NCBI GenBank assembly: GCA_963815965.1
Contig: CAWFIT010000001.1
Span: 124,001-188,000 of the forward strand
Direction: 5' to 3'
From: DASVFB01 sp963815965
GTDB lineage: Bacteria > Actinomycetota > Thermoleophilia > Gaiellales > Gaiellaceae
Length of the DNA: 64,000 nucleotides
Part shown: in pieces, positions 24,123 to 33,401 of the stretch
Numbering within the stretch: position 1 is the first letter of the stretch
Layout of the letters: each line of letters begins with the position of its first letter
Position numbers and translations under genes: made by a program
The notes under the pieces: model-generated
What the model was told of the DNA's origin: nothing
Databases searched by the model: none
What the model saw: only the letters and a program-made list of their open reading frames with translations

Positions 24123-25684
24123 GTCGTTGCCTTCCGTCCGAACGCCTCGATCGGAGTCCGGCAGAGTAGGCGGAGGTCAAGCCCGAGCGACCAGCCGCGC
24201 GCATAGGCGACGTCCATGTCGAGCGCCTCCCGGAACGTCGCATGCGCCCGCGCCGTCACCTGCCAGAGGCCGGTGATCCCGGCCGGCACGAGGAATCGGT
24301 CGAAGTGGTGCGGCAGGAAGTGCTCGGTTTCGTAGCCGATGCACGGCCGAGGCCCGACGAGCGACATGTCACCGCGAAGCACGTTGATCAACTGCGGCAG
24401 CTCGTCGAGGCTCGTCCGGCGCAGGAAGCCGCCGAACGGAGTGATTGCATCCCCGCCCGCCTTGTAAAGCCCGTTCGAGGTGGGCGCGACACGCGGATCC
24501 ATTATTCGCCGGATGTAGTCGCGGTGCGCGGACGTATCCGCGTCAACCCGCATCGTGCGGAACTTGAGCGCCGTGAACTCCCGCTGATCCTGCCCGAGGC
24601 GCGTCTGCCGGAAGAACACCGGCCCCGGCGAGTCACGCTTGATACGCCAGGCGAAATAGGCGAACAGCGGCGCCGTGACGATCAGCCCGATAGCCGCACC
24701 CACGATGTCGACCGCCCGCTTGATGAGGAATGACGAACGTGTGAGCCGCGGCGGCGGCAGTTCAATCAGCGGCAGGCCTTCGAGGGTGTCGATCTGGACG
24801 CTCGGACTCACGAGCTCGAAGAGGCGCGGAACGGTGTCGATCTGGACCTCGATGTCGTTGAGCGAGCGGACGATCTCGAGGGTCTCCTCCGGAGTGTCGT
24901 TGGAGAAAGCGACAATCACACGCTCTACGTCGAGCTGCCGCACCAGCTGCGGCAGTATCTCCGGCGGTCCGAGCAACGCGACGGAGTCGAGCCCGTCTTG
25001 GCGGGGCAGGGGGCGAGAGTCGACGAACCCGACGAGGTTGATCCCGTATTCGGGATGGCGAAGTAGTTTGCGGGCCACCTGCTGCCCGACGTCCCCTGCG
25101 CCGACGATGATCGTGTTCTGGATGTAGCTGATGCTTCTTCGGGATGCCGTCCGCGCGCAGAACCGACCGATGGTGACGAGTGCGACGGCAAGCGCCCAAA
25201 AGGCGATCATCTTGGAGGGATCCGGATCGGCGAGACCCGTGATCCAGGCCAAGGCGAAGAACAGCCAGATCCCCACCGTAACCAGGTTCAGCACGCCGCC
25301 GAAGTCGTCCGTTGTTGCGTGGTGCGTGCGCTCTTCGTCCTGGTCGTAGAGACCGTAGAGCTTCGCGATCACGATCCAGCCGGGAAGCGTGGCCAGCAAC
25401 AGGAGGTACTCGACGACGCCCGGAGCAGCATCTCCCGAGCCGCTTCCGGCCCCGAACACCAGCTCGACGAGGAGGAAGGCGGTCACGAGGCAGATCAGAT
25501 CCGCGAGCAGAAGCATTCTCCGAACGAGCCATCCTCGGCGTCGGGGATGAGCGAAGCGCCGCCGATGCTCCAGGATCTCGAGTGTGCGCCGGTTCGTGGC
25601 GGACGGAAGTTCGACGAGTACCCCGCCGGCCGCGTGCGCAGCTCCGTTCAGGGCGAGCGGACTCTGTTCTGCGATCTCCGTCAT
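24119..25684 (-). CDS. Initiating polyprenyl-phosphate glycosyl-1-phosphate transferase
   Basis: About 521 residues. It starts repeat-unit assembly by transferring a sugar-1-phosphate to undecaprenyl phosphate. Four N-terminal membrane segments (LLLADLICLVTAFLLVELVF and following) lead to a CoA-binding-like central region (TIIVGAGDVGQQVARKLL), a fifth segment (AVDIVGAAIGLIVTAPLFAY) and the catalytic domain with GPVFFRQTRLGQ, FTALKFRTM, RTSLDELPQLINVLRGDMSL and VPAGITGLWQV. This is the WbaP/EpsE-like long form. ATG 25684 (AAGGAG just before it) is preferred over 25783. The donor sugar is not predictable. Confidence 0.92.
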   Translation of the reverse strand: MTEIAEQSPLALNGAAHAAGGVLVELPSATNRRTLEILEHRRRFAHPRRRGWLVRRMLLLADLICLVTAFLLVELVFGAGSGSGDAAPGVVEYLLLLATLPGWIVIAKLYGLYDQDEERTHHATTDDFGGVLNLVTVGIWLFFALAWITGLADPDPSKMIAFWALAVALVTIGRFCARTASRRSISYIQNTIIVGAGDVGQQVARKLLRHPEYGINLVGFVDSRPLPRQDGLDSVALLGPPEILPQLVRQLDVERVIVAFSNDTPEETLEIVRSLNDIEVQIDTVPRLFELVSPSVQIDTLEGLPLIELPPPRLTRSSFLIKRAVDIVGAAIGLIVTAPLFAYFAWRIKRDSPGPVFFRQTRLGQDQREFTALKFRTMRVDADTSAHRDYIRRIMDPRVAPTSNGLYKAGGDAITPFGGFLRRTSLDELPQLINVLRGDMSLVGPRPCIGYETEHFLPHHFDRFLVPAGITGLWQVTARAHATFREALDMDVAYARGWSLGLDLRLLCRTPIEAFGRKATT

Positions 25685-25794
25685 CTCTCCTTGCTTGTCG
25701 AGGAACGCATCGGGGCCTCGCGTTAGGAACAGACTGAAACGTGGGGCCTCGGATTTGTAGGCCAGACTGGAAATCCCGTGCACCCGGGCGGGTT

Positions 25795-25812
25795 ACTAGC
25801 CTTTCCGCGAGC
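25795..25812. promoter_or_regulatory. Weak candidate island operator
   Basis: ACTAGCCTTTCCGCGAGC has one good half-site (CTAGCC) and a poor second half. It lies about 110 bp upstream of the initiating transferase start. It is listed because it fits the motif seen elsewhere in this locus, but the match is weak. Confidence 0.2.
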
Positions 25813-25887
25813 TTGCAACGGCCCGACGACCGGAAGCGGCCTGTCAACGTGGCCGCGAGGGGCGCGCTCCGGGGCCGCCGCGAGCTA

Positions 25888-26793
25888 CTAGGCGCTCGTC
25901 TTTACCCTGCGCGAACCCGACGGTTGCACCGCCACGGCTAACGCGCGGGCGTGGCCGGCACGGACCTGCCTTCCGCCCTTCGAAACGACGAGATGGGTCA
26001 CGCAGCCAGTGAGGATGCCCAGCCGCTCGGCTGCGCGCGCGAGAGCTCCGAAGTGCTTTGCCGCATAGCGCAGGCGGCTGGCCGCGAGAACCGGCAGCAG
26101 CCTCGCCCGGGGCGCCGACCTGCCCCCCTCGTGGACGCACACGGCGCTTGGCTCGTACCACACCTCGTAGCCGGCGTCCCACAGGCGGCGACAAAGATCG
26201 AGATCCTCGCAGTAGAGGAAGAACCCTTCGTCCATCCCGTCCACCCGCTCGAGGGCCGACCGCCGGATGACAATGCATGCACCGGAGACCCATTCCGCGA
26301 ATCCAGGCCGGTCGTATACCCGCCTATCGCGTATGACCTCGTCGGCCCATGGCGCGTTCGGAGCGAGGCGCTGCAAGAAGAAAGCCTGGGCAAATCGTGA
26401 TCGGATTCGGGGGAAGCGCCGGAGCGAGTAGTCGAGCGAGCCGTCCTTACCGCGAATCCTCGGCGCAACGGCACCTGCCCCGGGATGCGCCTCGAACGAC
26501 GCAAGCATCCGGCCGAGGTCTTCGGGCATCAGGCGCGCGTCCGGGTTCAGCAGGAGCACGAACTCTCCGCTTCCCGTGCGCCAGCCCTTGTTGCATCCGA
26601 AGGAAAACCCCCTGTTGTCCATAAGGGGGATCCGATGGATATCGAGATCAGCGACCGCGTCGAGGCTCCCATCGGACGAGTTGTTGTCGACGACGATGAC
26701 GCGAAGGCCGTCCACGGACGCCAGCGGCTCGACACACGAGCGCAGAACCGCCCGACTGTTAAACGAGACCACGACGACGTCGACCTGCTTCAT
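25888..26793 (-). CDS. Family 2 glycosyltransferase (rhamnosyltransferase-like)
   Basis: 301 residues from ATG 26793; the frame is open to 26862 but the family N-terminus is QVDVVVVSFNSRAVLRSCVE. GT-A fold: VIVVDNNSSDGS, NRGFSFGCNKGW, the metal-binding LLLNPDARL (NPD in place of DxD) and the acceptor-loop GFFLYCEDLDLCRRLWDAGY. This pattern fits dTDP-rhamnosyl-type transferases, but the donor is inferred only from the subfamily. It is divergent from the large secreted protein gene at 27028, across 234 bp that holds candidate operator 2. Confidence 0.88.
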   Translation of the reverse strand: MKQVDVVVVSFNSRAVLRSCVEPLASVDGLRVIVVDNNSSDGSLDAVADLDIHRIPLMDNRGFSFGCNKGWRTGSGEFVLLLNPDARLMPEDLGRMLASFEAHPGAGAVAPRIRGKDGSLDYSLRRFPRIRSRFAQAFFLQRLAPNAPWADEVIRDRRVYDRPGFAEWVSGACIVIRRSALERVDGMDEGFFLYCEDLDLCRRLWDAGYEVWYEPSAVCVHEGGRSAPRARLLPVLAASRLRYAAKHFGALARAAERLGILTGCVTHLVVSKGGRQVRAGHARALAVAVQPSGSRRVKTSA

Positions 26794-26887
26794 GAACCGA
26801 GCGTACCGTCCTCGCAGACGTCTATTCAGCGGTCGTGCGCCGACTCTGCGAACACCCGGCACGGGCGCCTGCCTGATGGACTAGGTG

Positions 26888-26905
26888 TTTAACGCGCCCG
26901 TTAGT
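26888..26905. promoter_or_regulatory. Candidate island operator 2
   Basis: TTTAACGCGCCCGTTAGT, an 18-bp imperfect palindrome between the divergent glycosyltransferase (26793) and secreted protein (27028). Its right half-site ACTAACG (complement) equals the left half of site 1. Confidence 0.35.
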
Positions 26906-27027
26906 GAGAGATCTCAGCCAGGAGGGGACTGGGTGAGAGGACCCCCGTTCGGGGGATCATGCCGCAACCGCCGACCACCCGATCCAATACCATCGCCCAG
27001 CCCAGACACACCGAAAGGATAGACACC

Positions 27028-30000
27028 ATGCGCGGCCCCGCCGTCGTCCGCACACGGTTCGCGAGCGGCAACACCGAGCCCTCGCCGACAAGAGCTGTCA
27101 CGACCCACCCTCGTCGATTCACCCGGACCAAACGAACGACTGGATTCGTCCTGCTCCCGACCCTCGTCGGGATCCTCCTGTTCGTCGCATCGACGGGCAA
27201 CGCACCCGCGCAGGGCCTGCGTCCGGTCCACGCGGTTCGCCACAAGCCAGATGTGGTGCCGCCGACGAAGCCGACGCACCTTGCGGAGCCCAGCGCAACG
27301 ACGACGTCTGTGAGTCTCACCTGGACCGCAGCGACCGACAATCTGGGCGTCGCCGGCTACACGGTTTACCTCAGCGGAAAGAAAGTCGCCACCACGACCT
27401 CCACCCGCTACACGGTGCCCAAGCTCGAGTGCGGCATGAGCTATACGCTCGCGATCGACGCTTACGACGCGGCGCGCAATCACTCCGCGCGGGCAAGCGC
27501 AACGATGTCGACATCCCGGTGTTGGGTCCCGCCTTTGGCAAAGCTCACCAGCGGCCCCTTGGTTGGCACCGTGAAGAACCCTGGTGGGCAGGCAACGCTC
27601 ACCAGCGGCACCTTGGTTGGCACCGTGAAGAAACCTGGGGGGCATCCCCGGCCCAAACCGGTTCCGGATACGACGGCGCCGTCGGCTCCAGGGGGGTTGG
27701 TGAAGACTGGTTCGACGCTCACCTCGGTGTCGGTGGGGTGGACCGCGTCGACTGACGACGTGGGGGTTGCGGGGTACACGGTGTTCGTGAACGGCGCGCC
27801 GGCCGCGACCACCCCGGCGACCAGTTACACGCTGGGCGGGTTGTTGTGTGGGGTGTTGTACGTGGTGGCGGTGGATGCTTACGACGCGGCCGGCAACCAT
27901 TCCCCGAGTAGCAGCATTTCGGTGCCGGCGGCGGCGTGCCCCGATACCACGCCGCCTACCGTGTCGATTACTGGGCCGGCAGCCGGCGCGACGGTCAGCG
28001 GAACCGTTTCGGTGGTGGCGAGTGCGAGCGACGATGTGGCCGTCGGGAGCGTCGAGTTCTGGATTGACGGCGTCAACCGGACGACGGACGCGACGGCTCC
28101 CTATAGCTACACCTGGGACACGACCGTCGAGGGCAACGGCTCGCACACGATCCTCGTCAAGGCCTTCGACAGCAGCGGAAACAGCGCGGGCGCGTCGATC
28201 ACGGTTACGGCCTCGAACAACGGGACGTGCGTCACCAGTTCGACCGCATGGCAAAACCAGTCGCTTGCTGCTCAGACCGGTAGCTTCACCGTGGGCTTCG
28301 ACTCCACGCCGAACGGCAGCAACATCGACGCAGTTACAGGCCTGTCGAAGGGTGCGGCGACCGGATACGAGAGCCTCGCCGCGATCGTCCGGTTCAACAG
28401 CGCGGGCTTCATCGACGCCCGCAACGGTGCCGACTATGCCAGCGCCAGCCCGATTCCATACACGGTCGGCACGTCCTACCACTTCAGGCTGGTCGTCAAC
28501 CTCGGGACGCACACCTACAGCACTTACGTCACGCCCAAGGGATCAGCCGAGACGATCGTCGGCCTCAACTACGCCTTTCGTTCTGAGCAGGCGAGCGTGA
28601 CGAGCCTCACCAACTGGGCGTTGAAGGACGAGAGCGGGACGGCCGGGGTTTGCCGGCTGGTCCTGTCGAGCGCTTCCGACGGCACGCCGCCCACCCAGCC
28701 CACCGGGTTGGTGAACACTGGTTCGACGCTCACCTCGGTGTCGGTGGGGTGGGCCGCGTCGACCGACAATGTGGGCGTTGCGGGGTACGCGGTGTTCGTG
28801 AACGGCGCGCCCGTCGCGACCACGGCGGCGACCAGTTACACGGTGGGCGGGTTGTTGTGTGGGACGTCGTACACGGTGGCGCTAGACGCCTACGACGCCG
28901 CCGGCAACCACTCGTCCCCGGGCACCATCACCGTTTCCACCGCGCCGTGCGTAGACACGCAGGCGCCGACGCAGCCGACGGCGTTGGCGAAGACCGGATC
29001 GACGCTCACCTCGGTGTCGGTGGGGTGGGCTGCGTCGACTGACGACGTAGGGGTTGCGGGGTACTCGGTGTTCGTGAACGGCACCCAGGTGGGTACCACC
29101 ACGGCGACGAGCTACACCTTCGGCGGCCTGACCTGTGCCACCACCTACACGCTCGGCGTCGACGCGTACGACGCGGCCGGAAAATACTCCGCCCCGGCCA
29201 CTCTCAGCGCCGCCACCGCCGCCTGCTCCAGCGGCAGTAGCATCCCGTCCACCGCAAACGTGTTCGTGTCGCCGACCGGGTCCGACAGCGGCGCGAAGTG
29301 CGTGCGCTCCACGGCTGCGATGGCATTTCCATCGGATGCGACCAGCGTTTGCAAGTCGTTCGACAAGGCAGTCACGATCGCGTCGGCCGGCGACACCATC
29401 CTGGCCGCCGGCGGTTCATACGGGGGACAACAGATCAACCAGCACCCGAAGGCGTCCGCCGTCTCGCTGTACGTCGTCGCCGGGCAGACCGCCACCATCT
29501 CCGGCAGTCTGAGCGTCGCTACGGATCACCTCGATCTCTACGGCCCGTTTGCAATCAGCGGCACGGTCGGGATCGCGAACTCGGACCAGACATCGTTCCT
29601 GGCGCACGACGACAGCATCAGCAACTTCTCGGCTGCGAACGGGTACATCAAGGCGTCGCACGTTTTGCTGAAGAACGGGACGATCGGTCCCTACCATGCC
29701 TGCCTCACTGGTGGCGAGGACGGGCTCTTGGTCAGCGCGCTATATCCCTCGTGGACGCCGAGCTCATACGTGACCCTCGACAACGTTACGATCCACGACA
29801 TCGACCGTTGGATCAACCCGAGCGTAGGGGCGGCGTCCGGCACATGCTCTCAGCACACGGACGGGATTCAGACGTTCGGAGCAGACCACCTGACGATCAG
29901 GAACTCACACATCTACAGGACGGCCACCAGCTTGATCATGTCAAAGCCCGAGTCCGGGGGAGAGATCGAAGACAACGTAACGATCGAGAACTCCATGTTC

Positions 30001-30441
30001 GGCTCGACACTCGAAGGCGGCAACGGAGTGCTGATCGGCGCCAGCGGCGCCCCGTGCTACGGCACGAACACGTTCCTGATCCAGAACAACACGATCACGG
30101 GTCAAGGCTTGCGACTCGGCTGCTCAGGACCACGGGCTATCGTGCGCTCGAACATTCTGCCGAGTGACCTGTGCTCCGGCATCGACCGGAATGGCACTTA
30201 CTCCTACAACGTCTTCGCGGTCGGAACAACCGACACGGCGTGCATCGGCTCCTCACACGCAAAGGTCTGCAACCCGGTCTACGCCGATCCGAACCGCGCG
30301 GCGACCGGGGACTACTCACGCAGCGGACTCGATACGTGCGCTAAGGACGCAGGAGACCCGGCGAACTTTCCCGCGACCGACATCTTCGGCCAACTGAGAG
30401 GTGTCGGGACGGCACCTGACGCGGCCGCGGACGAACGCTAA
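27028..30441 (+). CDS. Large secreted FN3 / beta-helix protein
   Basis: 1,137 residues from ATG 27028 (GAAAGGAT about 8 nt upstream). An unusually long basic N-terminus precedes the signal segment GFVLLPTLVGILLFVASTG. Four fibronectin-III-like modules follow (each with GVAGYTVFVNG-type strands and a CG-x-x-YT-x-x-xDAYDAAGNHS end), plus one Ig-like module (PPTVSITGPAAGATVSGTVS) and a lectin-like insert (about 420-550). A C-terminal right-handed beta-helix (about 770-1130) has repeated strands such as DNVTIHDIDRW and IRNSHIYRTATSLI. Beta-helix domains commonly bind or cleave polysaccharide. Its place in the cluster suggests a surface-matrix or polysaccharide-processing role. No catalytic residues can be named. 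Confidence 0.78.
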   Translation: MRGPAVVRTRFASGNTEPSPTRAVTTHPRRFTRTKRTTGFVLLPTLVGILLFVASTGNAPAQGLRPVHAVRHKPDVVPPTKPTHLAEPSATTTSVSLTWTAATDNLGVAGYTVYLSGKKVATTTSTRYTVPKLECGMSYTLAIDAYDAARNHSARASATMSTSRCWVPPLAKLTSGPLVGTVKNPGGQATLTSGTLVGTVKKPGGHPRPKPVPDTTAPSAPGGLVKTGSTLTSVSVGWTASTDDVGVAGYTVFVNGAPAATTPATSYTLGGLLCGVLYVVAVDAYDAAGNHSPSSSISVPAAACPDTTPPTVSITGPAAGATVSGTVSVVASASDDVAVGSVEFWIDGVNRTTDATAPYSYTWDTTVEGNGSHTILVKAFDSSGNSAGASITVTASNNGTCVTSSTAWQNQSLAAQTGSFTVGFDSTPNGSNIDAVTGLSKGAATGYESLAAIVRFNSAGFIDARNGADYASASPIPYTVGTSYHFRLVVNLGTHTYSTYVTPKGSAETIVGLNYAFRSEQASVTSLTNWALKDESGTAGVCRLVLSSASDGTPPTQPTGLVNTGSTLTSVSVGWAASTDNVGVAGYAVFVNGAPVATTAATSYTVGGLLCGTSYTVALDAYDAAGNHSSPGTITVSTAPCVDTQAPTQPTALAKTGSTLTSVSVGWAASTDDVGVAGYSVFVNGTQVGTTTATSYTFGGLTCATTYTLGVDAYDAAGKYSAPATLSAATAACSSGSSIPSTANVFVSPTGSDSGAKCVRSTAAMAFPSDATSVCKSFDKAVTIASAGDTILAAGGSYGGQQINQHPKASAVSLYVVAGQTATISGSLSVATDHLDLYGPFAISGTVGIANSDQTSFLAHDDSISNFSAANGYIKASHVLLKNGTIGPYHACLTGGEDGLLVSALYPSWTPSSYVTLDNVTIHDIDRWINPSVGAASGTCSQHTDGIQTFGADHLTIRNSHIYRTATSLIMSKPESGGEIEDNVTIENSMFGSTLEGGNGVLIGASGAPCYGTNTFLIQNNTITGQGLRLGCSGPRAIVRSNILPSDLCSGIDRNGTYSYNVFAVGTTDTACIGSSHAKVCNPVYADPNRAATGDYSRSGLDTCAKDAGDPANFPATDIFGQLRGVGTAPDAAADER
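27544..27651 (+). repeat. 54-bp in-frame tandem repeat in the FN3 protein
   Basis: Two adjacent 54-bp units (27544-27597 and 27598-27651) encode LTSGPLVGTVKNPGGQAT and LTSGTLVGTVKKPGGHPR, a linker between the first and second FN3-like modules. It is a recent duplication that could vary in copy number. Confidence 0.75.
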
Positions 30442-31669
30442 CGCTCCTGGACGCTCGTATATCCGCCGCTCCACGGTCGCCGGTCTGAGAACTCTGCTCG
30501 TCGTCGAGAACCTGCCGGTGCCTGCCGACCGGCGCGTCTGGCAGGAAGCCCTGGCTCTCACACGCGCCGGAATGCACGCGACCGTTGTCTGTCCGCAGGG
30601 GATCGAGCGCGACCTCGAGCCGTACGAGCTGCGCGAGGGAGTCGAGATCCACCGCTATCCGCTCCGCCCCGCGAAGGGTGCGGTCGGGTATGCAGCGGAG
30701 TACACGACTGCGTTCGTGCGTGTCGCACGACTCGTCGGCCGGCTCGCGAGAGTGTCGCGGTTTGATGTCGTGCACGTTGCGAACCCTCCGGACGTCCTGC
30801 TTGCGGCCGTCTGGCCCTTGCGACTTCAAGGGGCCGCGCTCGTACTCGACCACCACGATCTCGCCCCCGAGCTGTACCGGTCGCGCTTTGGGCGGGGGCG
30901 CGACCCGGTCTACCTCGGCCTCCGTGCGCTCGAGCGGCTCAACTTCGCACTGGCGGACGTCGTGATCGCGACGAACGAATCGTATCGCCGGCTCGCGATC
31001 AGCCGCGGCGGCAAGGACCCCAACGACGTGATCGTCGTCCGCAACGCACCGGATCTCGCACGGCTGAGACGCGTTGCCCGCGACCCTCGGCACGCACGCG
31101 GCAAGCGGCACCTGCTCGCGTACCTCGGTGCAATGGCGCCCCAGGACGGTGTCGACGAGGCGCTCCGCGCGCTTGCCCTGTTGCGGGAGAAGCGCGACGA
31201 CTGGCATGCAATCTTTATGGGGGACGGGCCCTCTCTCATCGACGTCTCTCGGCTCTCGGACGAGCTCGGGCTCACGGACGTTGTCGAATTCACCGGATGG
31301 GCCGACGAGGACGTCTTCATACCGGTTCTCTCCAGTGCCGATATCTGCCTCTCACCCGAGCCCTCGAGCCCTCTCAACGACGTCTCGACGATGATCAAGG
31401 TCGCCGAGTACATGGCGTTCGGCGTCCCGGTGGTCTGCTACGACCTGCGCGAGTCGCGCGCGACTGCAGCCGATGCGGCCTTGTACGCGCGGCCGAACGA
31501 CCCGCGGAGCTACGCCGCCGCGATTGACACGCTGCTAGACGACGCCGCGCTGCGCGCGCGGCTCGGCCAGATAGGCGAGCGGCGCGTTCGGGAGCGTCTG
31601 TCGTGGGAAAGCTCGGAGCGCGAACTGCTCCGCGCCTACGAGCGTGCCCTTGCTCGGCGAGCGGGCTGA
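30401..31669 (+). CDS. Family 4 glycosyltransferase
   Basis: 422 residues if the GTG at 30401 is used, which overlaps the previous gene by 41 bp. The family core begins at RTLLVVENLPVPADRRVWQE, so a later start is possible. GT-B fold: the N-domain has DVVHVANPPDVLL and ALVLDHHDLAPELY. The C-domain has HLLAYLGAMAPQDGVDEALR, VVEFTGWADEDVF and the donor-binding STMIKVAEYMAFGVPVVCYD (E-x7-E type). It should add a sugar to the lipid-linked repeat unit at the cytoplasmic face. Donor unknown. Confidence 0.87.
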   Translation: MSGRHLTRPRTNANAPGRSYIRRSTVAGLRTLLVVENLPVPADRRVWQEALALTRAGMHATVVCPQGIERDLEPYELREGVEIHRYPLRPAKGAVGYAAEYTTAFVRVARLVGRLARVSRFDVVHVANPPDVLLAAVWPLRLQGAALVLDHHDLAPELYRSRFGRGRDPVYLGLRALERLNFALADVVIATNESYRRLAISRGGKDPNDVIVVRNAPDLARLRRVARDPRHARGKRHLLAYLGAMAPQDGVDEALRALALLREKRDDWHAIFMGDGPSLIDVSRLSDELGLTDVVEFTGWADEDVFIPVLSSADICLSPEPSSPLNDVSTMIKVAEYMAFGVPVVCYDLRESRATAADAALYARPNDPRSYAAAIDTLLDDAALRARLGQIGERRVRERLSWESSERELLRAYERALARRAG

Positions 31670-31677
31670 GCGAGCTT

Positions 31678-31694
31678 TCTAGCTTTCGGATAGG
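31678..31694. promoter_or_regulatory. Candidate island operator 3
   Basis: TCTAGCTTTCGGATAGG, a 17-bp imperfect palindrome in the 58-bp gap between two plus-strand genes. It is close to site 4 (TCTAGCCATTCGGCTAGG). Confidence 0.35.
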
Positions 31695-31727
31695 TTCGCC
31701 GCTCGTTGGCCACTGGGCTCTGCAGAG

Positions 31728-33353
31728 ATGGCGACCGTCGGCGTAACTCCACCCATAGAGCTGCTCTCTCGGCCGCGCCTGTTCGAGGCGCTGGCGAGCG
31801 CGCTGGACGTTCGGTTCGAGGCCCGCGATACCGGGGAGTTGCGCGGCCTCGATGCTCTGATTACGTTCGAAGATCCGTCGCCGACCGAAGTCTCGACGAT
31901 CCCGACGCTCGCGCTGGAGTCCGCAAGGCTTGCAGCCGGCCGGACGAGCGTGTCGTTCGCGGCGACCGGTGCTCCCCACCGCGCATTCGACGGCCGGAAG
32001 TTCGTCGAGGAGCACGAGATCGTGGGCGGGTTGACAGCGAGGCCGGGCGAGCAGGTCATCTGTCAGTCGGCGAAGCCCCTCTGGGTGTCGGCGGACGGTG
32101 CGGGATCGCTCTCCTTTCGCGCGGCCTGCCCGCCAGTAGAGATCGACGCCGGGGAGAGTCTCCGCGATCACCTCCGAGCGACACGCTTCATCTCGCATCT
32201 GCCACTCGTTCACTTCCTTGGCGAACTGACCCGCGACGACGGGTTTCGGGTACCGAGGCTTCGCGCCGCGTTCCTCTTCGACGATCCGAACCTGCACTGG
32301 CGTTCGTACGGATTCGTCGACTATCGAGCCATCGCCTCGTCGGCGGAGGAAGCTGGCTATCACGTTGCCTTCGCGACCATTCCACTGGACGCCTGGCTCG
32401 TCTCGCGACAGGCGGCAAGAGTCTTTCGCCGTCACCCGCAGCGCCTCTCGCTGCTGCTTCACGGGAACAACCACTTCCACGAGGAACTCGCTCAACCCTC
32501 GTCAGTGCAGGAGGGACGCGGGCTAGCGGCGCAGGCCCTCCGTCGGATCGCGCTGCTCGAGCGGCGCGCTGGTCTCGCCGTCGCACGCGTTATGGCGCCC
32601 CCGCACGGTGCGTGCTCCGAACCGATGATGACGGCGCTTCACGAGACCGGATTCGAAGCAATCTGCATCGGCCGGAGCCGCCCCTGGCTGGGCCAAACGA
32701 AGAAGCACCTGCTCGAGGAATACGACGTTGTGGAGTTCGTGGGCGGCCTGCCGGCGATCCTGAGGAGGCCTCTCTCGCATCCGTGGGAGGAGCTTTGCTT
32801 CAACGCCTTACTCGGGCAACCGCTTATCCTCTACGGGCATCACGACGCTCTCGCGGCGGGGGACGCGGTCTTGACGCGTGCGGCGGCGTTCATCAACAGC
32901 TTCGGGAGCGTCAGGTGGCTTCCGTTGGACGCGATCGCGCGGACAAATGCGTCGGTGCGGCGCGAAGGCACGACGGCGGTCGTCCGGCCGAACGGCCGCA
33001 TCGTCGAGTTCGAGCTCGACGACTGGGTCGAGGACGTCCGGGTCCTTCTCCCGCCGCAGCCCGGATGGAAGCCCCGCCGGATTCGGTTTCAGGGGCCTGA
33101 CCGTCCTTTGGAGGAGCTCGAGCCCGCAGCACACTGGCAGGCCCGCGGTGTGCCGAAAGTCTCGATCGAACTTGTTTTCGACGCCGTTGAGGGTGGGGCC
33201 CGCGAGCCGTCCCGGCGCATGACGGCGGTCGCGGCCGCACGGCGCCTTGCAACCGAGACACGGGACCGGGCGGCGCCGCTGGTCAGGCGGCACTCAGAAG
33301 ATCGCCTCCGGAACCTCGTGGTACCGTCCAAACAGTCGCGCCCGCCAGCCTGA
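31728..33353 (+). CDS. Polysaccharide-deacetylase-like (NodB-fold) protein
   Basis: 541 residues. The central part has a NodB-type order of motifs: AAFLFDDPNLHWRSYGFVDY (Asp-Asp-Pro, the catalytic base and metal Asp position), then LSLLLHGNNHFHEEL (His-x3-His metal site) and VMAPPHGACSEPMMTALHET (the PPHG arginine-loop equivalent). The N-terminal 170 residues look like a separate alpha/beta domain, and the last 150 are beta-rich and unassigned. It may deacetylate a sugar of the exported polymer or its precursor. No signal peptide was seen, so it may act inside the cell. Confidence 0.6.
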   Translation: MATVGVTPPIELLSRPRLFEALASALDVRFEARDTGELRGLDALITFEDPSPTEVSTIPTLALESARLAAGRTSVSFAATGAPHRAFDGRKFVEEHEIVGGLTARPGEQVICQSAKPLWVSADGAGSLSFRAACPPVEIDAGESLRDHLRATRFISHLPLVHFLGELTRDDGFRVPRLRAAFLFDDPNLHWRSYGFVDYRAIASSAEEAGYHVAFATIPLDAWLVSRQAARVFRRHPQRLSLLLHGNNHFHEELAQPSSVQEGRGLAAQALRRIALLERRAGLAVARVMAPPHGACSEPMMTALHETGFEAICIGRSRPWLGQTKKHLLEEYDVVEFVGGLPAILRRPLSHPWEELCFNALLGQPLILYGHHDALAAGDAVLTRAAAFINSFGSVRWLPLDAIARTNASVRREGTTAVVRPNGRIVEFELDDWVEDVRVLLPPQPGWKPRRIRFQGPDRPLEELEPAAHWQARGVPKVSIELVFDAVEGGAREPSRRMTAVAAARRLATETRDRAAPLVRRHSEDRLRNLVVPSKQSRPPA

Positions 33354-33401
33354 CATCCGGGATGACGAGCGGACTCGGCCCCATCTACGGTGAGCGCGAG
33401 A

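Noticed and set aside
26938..26958. Riboswitch or terminator formed by CCCCCGTTCGGGGG before the secreted FN3 protein
   Set aside because: Only a 5-bp stem, with no T-run and no match to c-di-GMP, c-di-AMP or other riboswitch cores.
27544..27651. CRISPR-like repeat
   Set aside because: Only two adjacent units with no spacer, in frame inside a protein. No CRISPR array was found anywhere in the window.
26914..28512. 532-codon minus-strand frame over the FN3 gene
   Set aside because: It mirrors the repetitive FN3 sequence, and the plus strand has signal peptide, Shine-Dalgarno site and domain motifs.
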